This document shows, one piece after another, positions 1-6,899 of a stretch of DNA of 24,485 bases. Origin of the DNA: Minisyncoccota bacterium (GTDB lineage: Bacteria; Verrucomicrobiota; Lentisphaeria; Oligosphaerales; MVZH01); contig JAIPIM010000013.1 of NCBI GenBank assembly GCA_021734725.1, positions 1 to 24,485 of the forward strand, in the 5' to 3' direction. The position numbers were made by a program, and so were the translations under genes. Positions within the stretch are counted from its first letter, which is position 1; the number at the start of each line of letters is the position of its first letter. The notes beneath the pieces are model-generated. The model saw only the letters and a list, made by a program, of their open reading frames with translations. It was not told the origin of the DNA and made no database searches.

Positions 1-8
1 AGATACTA

Positions 9-899
9 ATGGCAGCCCAGATCATTGACGGAAAACAAGTTGCGGCGGAGATCAATGCGGAAACCGCGGCTGAGGTGAAGCGCTTGAAGGATGCACACGG
101 CGTGCAGCCCGGTCTGACGGTTGTGATTATTGGAGATGATCCTGCGTCAAAGGTCTACGTCAGCATGAAGGAGAAACGTGCGCGCGAATTAGGCTTGGCA
201 TCCACCATACTCCAGTTGCCTGTTGAGACGAGCCAGCAGGAATTGCTTGAGACCATCGACCGACTTAACCAGACCCCTGAGGTTCATGGAATCCTGGTGC
301 AGTCTCCCCCGCCTCCTCATATTGACGAACACGCAGTCACATTGCGTATGGATCCCAAAAAAGACGTGGACTGTTTCCATCCCTACAATGTTGGCAAAAT
401 GTTGATCGGCGACCGGGACGGTTTTTTCCCCTGCACGCCTTACGGTGTCATGGTTCTATTGGACCGTTACGAGATTAATCCTGAGGGCAAACATGCGGTA
501 ATCATCGGTCGTTCAAACATTGTTGGAAAGCCTATGATGGCCCTGCTAATGCAAAAAGCGAAGGGGGCAAACGCAACGGTGACCGTCTGCCATTCAAGGA
601 CTCCCAATATTCCCGCATTGTGCCGCCAGGCAGACATTATTGTAGCAGCGATCGGCAAGCGTGAGTTTGTTACGGCCGACATGGTAAAAGAGGGAGCCGT
701 CGTTATCGACATCGGTATTAACCGGGTAGATGATCCCTCCAGGAAACGTGGGTACCGTTTGGTTGGGGACGTTGCGTTCGAAGAAGTGAAAGAGAAGGTA
801 TCCTGGATTACGCCGGTGCCAGGGGGAGTCGGCCCCATGACCATAGCCATGCTTATGCAGAATGCAGTCAAGGCTTGCACATTACAAAAGGGACTTTGA
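9..899 (+). CDS. folD: Bifunctional methylenetetrahydrofolate dehydrogenase / methenyltetrahydrofolate cyclohydrolase
   Basis: This cytoplasmic enzyme of one-carbon metabolism interconverts 5,10-methylene-, 5,10-methenyl- and 10-formyl-tetrahydrofolate using NADP(H). The 296-residue length is normal for FolD. Visible family signatures are the YVSMKEK stretch with Tyr50 and Lys54 (the catalytic Lys position of E. coli FolD), the DVDCFHP substrate-binding segment near residue 120, the Rossmann motif GRSNIVGKPMM, and the C-terminal PGGVGPMT motif. The start ATG lies only 8 bases inside the window, so its ribosome binding site cannot be judged. The stop is followed after 3 bases by the first possible znuA start, so the two genes are probably cotranscribed, although no functional link between folate and metal uptake is evident. 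Nothing looks damaged. Confidence 0.97.
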   Translation: MAAQIIDGKQVAAEINAETAAEVKRLKDAHGVQPGLTVVIIGDDPASKVYVSMKEKRARELGLASTILQLPVETSQQELLETIDRLNQTPEVHGILVQSPPPPHIDEHAVTLRMDPKKDVDCFHPYNVGKMLIGDRDGFFPCTPYGVMVLLDRYEINPEGKHAVIIGRSNIVGKPMMALLMQKAKGANATVTVCHSRTPNIPALCRQADIIVAAIGKREFVTADMVKEGAVVIDIGINRVDDPSRKRGYRLVGDVAFEEVKEKVSWITPVPGGVGPMTIAMLMQNAVKACTLQKGL

Positions 900-902
900 C
901 AG

Positions 903-1856
903 ATGCTTATGCGTCGTGCGAAAAGGTGGATGAGAGTCCGGGGTTATGCAGCGTTCTTTTCTTTGCTAATTATGGCGCTGCTACTCGGATGCGGCAGAAA
1001 GGAGGGGGGGGGTGGCCAAACACGAACGGCCCCAGCACCGCGTCTGACTGTGTTTGTCAGTATTCTTCCACAGGACTACTTTGTCAGGCGCATTGCAGGA
1101 GATTCGGCAATGGTTCATGTCATGGTTGGCCCGGGACAAAGTCCCGCCACATATGAGCCCACCCCTCGTCAGATGACGGCACTCAGCAAAGCTGACCTGT
1201 ACTTCAGCATCGGCGTTCCCTTCGACAGTGCGTGGATGCCCCGCATTCGCAAGGCTAATCCCCGCATGACAATCGTGGACACGACACAAGGAATTGATCG
1301 ACGGCCAATGGAGGCGTACTCTGGGCACGGTCACAACCACGCACACGATGGCGATCACGACAGTGGTACCCTGGATCCGCATACATGGCTCGATCCTGAT
1401 TTGGTCAAGGTGCAAGCCCGAGCGATCTGTTCGGCCCTTCAAAAAGCTGACTGGGCTCGGGCAGAGTATTATGAGCACAATCTGGCAACATTCCTTCAAG
1501 ACTTGGATGCTCTGGATCGCGATATTCGCGACATTCTTTCGGGGCTCGAGAACCGTAAGATCATGGTCTTTCACCCAGCCTGGGGATATTTTGCGGATGC
1601 CTATGACCTTGTACAGATGCCTGTGGAAGTTGAAGGCAAAACACCCAATGCCAAGACCCTTCAGCACTTGGTTGAGGTGGCCAGGCGGGAGGGAATACGT
1701 CTTGTGATTGTCCAGAAGCAATTCAGCAAGCGGGCCGCCACCGTCCTTGCACAGGAATGCAAGGCAACCGTCGTCCATCTCGATCCCCTTTCGCGGGACT
1801 ACATATCCAACTTACGCCATATCGCGAAGACAATCGCATCCCGAGGTCAAGGATGA
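903..1856 (+). CDS. znuA: Zinc/manganese ABC transporter substrate-binding lipoprotein (ZnuA/TroA family)
   Basis: This is the extracytoplasmic metal-binding component of an ABC importer; znuC and znuB follow. The N-terminus has basic residues, a hydrophobic run and a lipobox LLLGC with lipidated Cys30, so the protein is probably membrane-anchored. A Gly-rich linker follows. The TroA-like body has a histidine-rich loop (residues 141-152, five His) just before DPHTWLDP with ligand candidate His160, then FHPAW with His224 and HLDPLSRDY with Asp294. The usual first His ligand (in PHTYEPTP) is Ala82 here, in SPATYEPTP. Two further in-frame ATGs exist (909 and 930), and 930 has a nearby AAGG, so the start is uncertain by up to 9 codons. 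A run of nine G lies in the linker. Zinc is more likely than manganese because of the His loop, but this is inference. Confidence 0.92.
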   Translation: MLMRRAKRWMRVRGYAAFFSLLIMALLLGCGRKEGGGGQTRTAPAPRLTVFVSILPQDYFVRRIAGDSAMVHVMVGPGQSPATYEPTPRQMTALSKADLYFSIGVPFDSAWMPRIRKANPRMTIVDTTQGIDRRPMEAYSGHGHNHAHDGDHDSGTLDPHTWLDPDLVKVQARAICSALQKADWARAEYYEHNLATFLQDLDALDRDIRDILSGLENRKIMVFHPAWGYFADAYDLVQMPVEVEGKTPNAKTLQHLVEVARREGIRLVIVQKQFSKRAATVLAQECKATVVHLDPLSRDYISNLRHIAKTIASRGQG

Positions 1857-2614
1857 ACGAGAAAGTTACGCCGGCCATCGCCATACGCAGCGTGACCTTC
1901 GGCTTTACCGAAGAGCCGGTATTGGAAGATATTTTTCTGGACATCGCCCCCAAGGACTTCATTGGAATCGTTGGTCCGAACGGCAGTGGGAAAACAACAT
2001 TACTGAAGCTAATCCTGGGATTGTATACTCCCGACAAGGGCTTTGTTGAAGTACTTGGTAAAACACCCGAAAAGGCGCGACCGAATCTCGGTTACGTACC
2101 TCAATTTACGAACTTCGACCGTCACTTCCCTGTGACTGTTTTGGATGCCGTGATGATGGGGCGTCTCTCGAGTACCCGCACGTTCGGGCCATTCACCGCA
2201 TCGGACAAAGAGAGAGCACAAGATGCTCTTCGGACAGTGGGTTCTGAGCATCTCGGGAAGCGGTTGATTGGACGCCTTTCCGGCGGACAACTCCAGCGCG
2301 TGTTGCTGGCACGTGCCCTGGTGAGCGCCCCTTCCATTCTTCTGTTGGACGAACCTACCGCCAATATTGACGTCAAGGCAGAGGAAAGCTTTTTCGACCT
2401 GCTCCAACGCCTGAACGACCGTGTAACGATTGCGCTTGTTTCGCATGATATCGGGTTCATCACCTCGCACGTAAACCGCGTTGCTTGCGTAAACCGGACG
2501 CTGGTCTGTCATCCCACCACCAAGATCTCAAGTGAAACAATCGCAGCTATGTACGAAAGGCCCGTTGAAGCCATTGAGCATTCCCGAAAGATATCCGGTC
2601 AGAAACATGGCTAA
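1853..2614 (+). CDS. znuC: Zinc/manganese ABC transporter ATP-binding protein
   Basis: This is the cytoplasmic ATPase that drives metal import. I chose the ATG at 1853 because it overlaps the znuA stop in an ATGA arrangement, typical of translational coupling; the open frame extends further upstream but only inside znuA. The product has 253 residues. It shows Walker A GPNGSGKTT (41-49), the Q-loop region YVPQ (81-84), the ABC signature LSGGQ (142-146), Walker B ILLLDEPTANID (162-173) and the switch His198 in SHD. The insertion and order fit the ZnuC/MntB/TroB group. It is intact and of normal length. The permease gene follows only after about 130 bases, a wider gap than between the other genes of this operon. 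Confidence 0.95.
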   Translation: MNEKVTPAIAIRSVTFGFTEEPVLEDIFLDIAPKDFIGIVGPNGSGKTTLLKLILGLYTPDKGFVEVLGKTPEKARPNLGYVPQFTNFDRHFPVTVLDAVMMGRLSSTRTFGPFTASDKERAQDALRTVGSEHLGKRLIGRLSGGQLQRVLLARALVSAPSILLLDEPTANIDVKAEESFFDLLQRLNDRVTIALVSHDIGFITSHVNRVACVNRTLVCHPTTKISSETIAAMYERPVEAIEHSRKISGQKHG

Positions 2615-2744
2615 TGCCGGTATTCACGCTCCAGCCGCGAGGTCGGCTCCCAATGTCATTTTTTTCGTCCTCCAATGTTTAGGAGCGGCCCATTATGACC
2701 TTTTTGAATGCACATAAGCAAGTACCTTTCTGGAGATTCCATCC

Positions 2745-3572
2745 ATGCCGACAGACTTTTTCCATGCCGTAGCCTCCTACGGATTTTTGCAAAACGCCGT
2801 ATTGGCCGGCTTACTGGCCAGCCTGGCATGCGGTGTCATCGGCACCTATGTGGTCGTCAAGCGCATTGCCTTCATCAGCGGGGGCATTGCCCACGCCGTG
2901 CTCGGGGGTATGGGAATCGCCTATTTTTTTGGCGGAAGACCATTATTGGGAGCCATCCCGGCAGCGCTCCTGTCTGCAGTGATCATTGGTTGGGTAAGCC
3001 TGCGTGCACGCGAGCGTGAGGATACAATAATCGGTGCTCTCTGGGCTGTCGGCATGGCCGTGGGAATCATGTTTATCTACAAGACACCTGGATATTCCGC
3101 CGACCTGTTCAGCTACTTGTTTGGCAATATCCTTATGGTAAGTGCCGAGAACGTGTGGCTGGTGGGAGTCCTGGACGCCGTAATTATACTCCTGGTGGTG
3201 ATGTTCTTCAAGGGATTCACGGCCGTCTGCTTTGACGAAGAATTTGCGCGCGTACAGGGGCTGAATGTAGACGTCTTGTATATTTTTCTCCTTTGTTTGG
3301 TGGCGTTGACCGTCGTTATCCTGGTCCAGGTTGTAGGAATTGTCATGGTGATTGCTCTACTGACACTGCCGGCAGCGATAGCGGGACAATGGCTCCGCGG
3401 GTTACGGCATATGATGATTGGGGCGTGCGCGGCAGGCATGCTATTTACACAATCGGGGCTTGCAGTGTCCTACACGTACGATCTACCCGCCGGTGCGACG
3501 ATCGTTCTTATTGCGGGCGTCACCTTCCTCGGGTCGACCATTTTCAAGACGCTTGCAGAGCGTGGACATTGA
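2745..3572 (+). CDS. znuB: Zinc/manganese ABC transporter permease (ABC-3 family)
   Basis: This is the inner-membrane channel of the metal importer, partner of the znuA and znuC products. It has 275 residues, about eight hydrophobic segments and the typical ABC-3 features: a N-terminal segment with GTYVVVKR followed by AFISGGIAHAVLGGMGIAY, and a C-terminal block with ALLTLPAAIAGQW. The start ATG is preceded by TGGAGAT at about ten bases, a usable ribosome binding site. The 130-base gap after znuC holds a 36-codon reading frame (2607-2717) that I do not consider a gene. The gene ends 24 bases before the end of the convergent toroid gene, and I see no obvious terminator hairpin between them. 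Confidence 0.94.
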   Translation: MPTDFFHAVASYGFLQNAVLAGLLASLACGVIGTYVVVKRIAFISGGIAHAVLGGMGIAYFFGGRPLLGAIPAALLSAVIIGWVSLRAREREDTIIGALWAVGMAVGIMFIYKTPGYSADLFSYLFGNILMVSAENVWLVGVLDAVIILLVVMFFKGFTAVCFDEEFARVQGLNVDVLYIFLLCLVALTVVILVQVVGIVMVIALLTLPAAIAGQWLRGLRHMMIGACAAGMLFTQSGLAVSYTYDLPAGATIVLIAGVTFLGSTIFKTLAERGH

Positions 3573-3596
3573 AATGGACTGGCCGTTTTTCACCCA

Positions 3597-4772
3597 TCAG
3601 GGATTGCAAGCTATCTCCAGCATGAGCATACTGTAAGCTGTCACCAATTCCGGCCGATTTTCCCACCACTCGAAATGGTTGTTCTGCCAGCTTCCGTTAC
3701 CGCCCTGCCGGGAAAGTAGCTCATAGGTGACCTCCAAGCGCCACGCCCGGGTCCCTGTTTCTGTTCGCACAACCGACAAATCCAGTGCGCGCAGTGTGCG
3801 CACCAACGTAAACAGGTAAGTGTAAAAACCCACCTGTCCGAGGCTCGGATTCTCGCGTACACTGTAATGCGTCTTCAGCCAATCAAACGCGATGAGGACA
3901 CGCGCGTCGCTCAATGGTTTTTTCGCATAGATGAGGCTTTTTACACCTGCGCATGTCAAGAAAGCGCGGCTTCTCGGTGTGCCCGGCACTTTGTCAACGT
4001 CGTCCGCGAAACTCGGGGCGTCGACCATTGGGAAATCGCGAAAATATCCCACGTCGCCGGGTTGACTACCGCCACCCGTTCCTACTTCGTTTTCGCTTCT
4101 CAACTGTTGACAGCGTTCAATGAATGCCTGAGCGCGTTTGTAGGCTTGCAGAGATTGTGCCCGGCGGGCCGGCTTTTCCGAAGGGGGGGGCTTTCCCAGA
4201 TAATCACTCACATACAGTGCTTCCAAAACCCAATGGGAGACTGTTAGACTCGGCCGCTCTCCTGGACCGGTGCGGAATCCTCCGTACTCGGGGATAGAGG
4301 TCGACCCTTCGTTGACCTGGCATCCCAAAAGGTACTCTCTGGCTTCACGTATAATCTCCGCGTCTCGGGGCCGCTGTGCACGCACCAATGCAAAGAGGCT
4401 GACCGCAGTGCTGTACAGCGGGTACTGCTGGGTACTCCGGCTCCAGATGCCCCCTCCGACCTGGTGTTGACGACGAATGTAATTCAAGGCCTTGTCGACC
4501 CTTTCTCGCTGCTTTTCGGGAACGTTACCGGGCGCATTCATCAATGCCAAAGCAGCCAGTGACGTAATTGTCGGCGTGTTTGCCCACGATCCATTGCTCA
4601 GTTGGCGATCCGCCAAGTAGAAAGCGCCACGCTCAACCGCCTGCTGAGTTTCCAGTAAAACAGAAAGCGGCAGTACGCCGGGTTGCGAATCTTGCGCGCG
4701 CGTTTCAAGAGTAAACCATATCCCGACGAGAACAGCGCACCGCCATACCATTGGCAACAGATGGGCTTTCAT
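3597..4772 (-). CDS. Exported prenyltransferase/squalene-oxidase-repeat (alpha-toroid) protein
   Basis: The product has 391 residues, beginning with a signal-peptide-like stretch ending near TRA-QD (about residue 26). The mature part consists of helical repeats of the terpene-cyclase/prenyltransferase fold. It has recurrent Gly-Ser-Trp turns followed by a Ala/Leu-rich helix, for example SNGSWANTPTITSLAALAL, GGGIWS followed by LYSTAVSLFAL, and near the C-terminus GNGSWQNN followed by ELVTAYSMLML. I see no DxDD or DDxD cyclase motif, so a squalene-type cyclase activity is not supported. Exported proteins of this fold are common in planctomycetes and relatives, with unknown roles. It is downstream of coaX on the same strand (30-base gap), with AGAGG ten bases before the ATG. 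A run of eight G on the + strand (4183-4190) falls inside the gene as a proline run. Confidence 0.8.
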   Translation of the reverse strand: MKAHLLPMVWRCAVLVGIWFTLETRAQDSQPGVLPLSVLLETQQAVERGAFYLADRQLSNGSWANTPTITSLAALALMNAPGNVPEKQRERVDKALNYIRRQHQVGGGIWSRSTQQYPLYSTAVSLFALVRAQRPRDAEIIREAREYLLGCQVNEGSTSIPEYGGFRTGPGERPSLTVSHWVLEALYVSDYLGKPPPSEKPARRAQSLQAYKRAQAFIERCQQLRSENEVGTGGGSQPGDVGYFRDFPMVDAPSFADDVDKVPGTPRSRAFLTCAGVKSLIYAKKPLSDARVLIAFDWLKTHYSVRENPSLGQVGFYTYLFTLVRTLRALDLSVVRTETGTRAWRLEVTYELLSRQGGNGSWQNNHFEWWENRPELVTAYSMLMLEIACNP

Positions 4773-4802
4773 AACAATGGGGCCTCTTTCTGAAAATCTT
4801 AC

Positions 4803-5543
4803 TCAAAGGCAAGCTTGACCGATCAGCCCAACGCCGATGAGTGTGAATGTTTCCGATGCCTCTACGAAGCTTGGAAACGCTTTCTTAAAATAGCGTGCGT
4901 CGCCCCCCGCCGCAATTACCGGCACATCCGGCGCCGAGAGGTCGGCCCGTGTACGAGCGACAAGCCGCTCAACTGCTCCCAAGACCCCGCTGTCAACACC
5001 TGAGCAAATAGCCCGTATGGTATCATTGCCGACTGCGTCCGGCTCCAAGTGTGTCAGCGGCACATACGGCAGCTGCGCGGTTTGTGCGCTTAATGCACGC
5101 CGCATCATTTCCCGTCCCGGAAGGATGGCGCCACCCAGAAACCGACGGCGCGAATCTACGACCTCCAGAGTAATTGCAGTACCGCAATCCAGCACGATCA
5201 CCGGCGGTGGAAGCATATGGAGGCCGGCGACGATATTGGCCAGACGGTCGGCACCGACAGTCGCGGCCCGCACCGCCGAAAAGTCGACGTCGACAATATG
5301 CTCCGGACTTACCACGCAGATCCGGTTTGCGGGAAACACTTCGCAAAGCCTTTCGGTTGCCGCCGGCACAACGGAAGCTACGGAACACGAAAGATTCGAA
5401 TAGCGTGCAATCGCGGCAGGGCATGGGGCACCCTGCTGCAGAACGGCTGTAGGCATCATGAACATGTCATGAACGGCACGGGAACGCCAAACACCGACCT
5501 GCGTCCGGGTATTCCCAATGTTGACAACCAATAGATCGTTCAA
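4803..5543 (-). CDS. coaX: Type III pantothenate kinase
   Basis: This enzyme phosphorylates pantothenate, the first step of coenzyme A synthesis, in the cytoplasm. The 246-residue product has the ASKHA-type layout of PanK-III: the phosphate loop IGNTRT (9-14), VGADR (97-100 region), LDCGTAITLEVVD with the presumed catalytic base Asp119, GGAILPG, and the C-terminal AGGDA loop (212-216). The start is a TTG at 5543-5541, supported by GGGAGGAG about nine bases upstream on the minus strand; no better in-frame ATG exists. One residue is odd. The family motif DxGNT, whose Asp binds metal in characterised enzymes, is NIGNT here (Asn8). The gene is divergent from the GuaA-like gene; the 249 bases between them hold no promoter that I would defend. 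Confidence 0.9.
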   Translation of the reverse strand: MNDLLVVNIGNTRTQVGVWRSRAVHDMFMMPTAVLQQGAPCPAAIARYSNLSCSVASVVPAATERLCEVFPANRICVVSPEHIVDVDFSAVRAATVGADRLANIVAGLHMLPPPVIVLDCGTAITLEVVDSRRRFLGGAILPGREMMRRALSAQTAQLPYVPLTHLEPDAVGNDTIRAICSGVDSGVLGAVERLVARTRADLSAPDVPVIAAGGDARYFKKAFPSFVEASETFTLIGVGLIGQACL

Positions 5544-5792
5544 TGATCGTATCTCCTCCCTGCGGATTGAGACTGTTCACCTGTTTTTGCTCTTGACGTC
5601 CATTATTTCTTCTAAATCGCGGCGACAACTTGCTGTAACATGATTGGTACATTACTCTTAATCCGACAACTACGTCTGTCCAGTTGACCATTGTAATCGG
5701 CATCCGAACGGTTGTGCGCTTTTCTTGCCACGACTGACTGGACAAGCACCCCCCAGACTGCGGCAGCGGTCTATAGCATCAGGAGGTATGGA

Positions 5793-6755
5793 GTGGCTAC
5801 GGAAATCACTTTACAGGAACTCAATCCCGAACAATTCATTGCGGACAAAGCCGAGGACATCAGACGTACCGTTGGAGATGGTACAGCAATCAATGCCCTT
5901 TCCGGCGGGGTCGATTCCTCCGTTGTTACAATGCTCGGTCACAAAGCCCTTGGCAATCAGCTCAGAACCGTATTTATCCAGAACGGCCTCATGCGGGAAG
6001 GCGAACCGGAGCGCGTTGTGGAACTGTTCCGCAAGCTCGGGGTGAAGGTGGAAATCATCGATGCGCGAGACGAATTTCTGGATGCCCTGACCGGACTTAC
6101 CGACCCGGAAGAGAAACGCGAGGCAGTCACGCAGACGTTCTATCGCGATGTGTTCGGACGAATCGTCCAGCAGAGTGATGCAAAATACTTGCTGCAGGGC
6201 ACCATTCTAACCGATATTGACGAGACTGTGGCAGGCATCAAACGCCAGCACAATGTCTTCGAACAGCTTGGAATCGACCCTCAGGAAGCCTTCGGCTACA
6301 AGATTATCGAGCCACTCATCCAATTGCGGAAAGATGGAGTACGCAAAGTCGGAGAAACCGCCGGGCTCCCCGAAGAACTCTTTCAACGAATTCCGTTCCC
6401 CGGCCCGGCACTGGCGGCAAGAATTATTGGTGAAGTGACCCGTGACAAATTGCAAACGGTTCGAAAAGCAACTGTCATCGTCGAGGACCTGCTCAAGGAT
6501 ACCGGGGCGTTTCAGTACATGGCAATCCTCCATGAAGATCGCGTTACTGGGATGCGCAACGGCGAACGGGATTATGGACAACAGATAGAAATACGCTGCT
6601 GGGAAAGCGTGGACGCCCGGACGGCTTCGCCCACGCGTTTGCCTTTCGATACGCTCGAAGAACTGGCTCGGCAGATAACCGAAAACGTATCGGGTATCGT
6701 CAGTGTGACCTACAACATTGCAACAAAACCACCGTCCACCATCGAAGTGGTTTAA
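5793..6755 (+). CDS. Stand-alone GuaA-type ATP pyrophosphatase (GMP synthase subunit B-like / ExsB-like)
   Basis: The 320-residue product corresponds to the ATP-pyrophosphatase plus dimerisation domains of GMP synthetase. It has the PP-loop SGGVDSS near residue 35, QGTILTDIDE, the FPGPALAAR motif and the C-terminal KPPSTIE that in GuaA contacts XMP. The N-terminal glutamine amidotransferase domain of ordinary bacterial GuaA (about 520 residues) is missing. The start is the GTG at 5793, six bases after a perfect AGGAGG (5781-5786); an ATG at 5788 is in another frame. The lid segment is IKRQHNV instead of the IKSHHNV I recall from GuaA, and the following GGLP is replaced. It could be a true two-subunit GMP synthase whose glutaminase lies elsewhere, or a GuaA paralogue with another substrate. 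No glutaminase gene is in the window. Confidence 0.85.
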   Translation: MATEITLQELNPEQFIADKAEDIRRTVGDGTAINALSGGVDSSVVTMLGHKALGNQLRTVFIQNGLMREGEPERVVELFRKLGVKVEIIDARDEFLDALTGLTDPEEKREAVTQTFYRDVFGRIVQQSDAKYLLQGTILTDIDETVAGIKRQHNVFEQLGIDPQEAFGYKIIEPLIQLRKDGVRKVGETAGLPEELFQRIPFPGPALAARIIGEVTRDKLQTVRKATVIVEDLLKDTGAFQYMAILHEDRVTGMRNGERDYGQQIEIRCWESVDARTASPTRLPFDTLEELARQITENVSGIVSVTYNIATKPPSTIEVV

Positions 6756-6899
6756 CCGGAACAACGGCCCGCAAGCATAGGCTGCAGTGAGGTTCCTTCG
6801 GCAGACATCCTGTTCAGAACGGGTCACGAACCAAGAACAAGGTGGTCGATGTGTCGGATTCCGTACCCCTTGCGTCCAAGATTAATAAGGAGGCTTAGA

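Noticed and set aside
2607..2717. 36-codon frame between znuC and znuB overlapping the znuC stop
   Set aside because: No ribosome binding site, no family resemblance, ordinary composition; the 130-base gap is unexplained but this is weak evidence for a gene.
5788..6045. ATG at 5788 with a perfect AGGAGG in front
   Set aside because: The spacing is too short and the frame is not the GuaA-like frame; the GTG at 5793 uses the same ribosome binding site.
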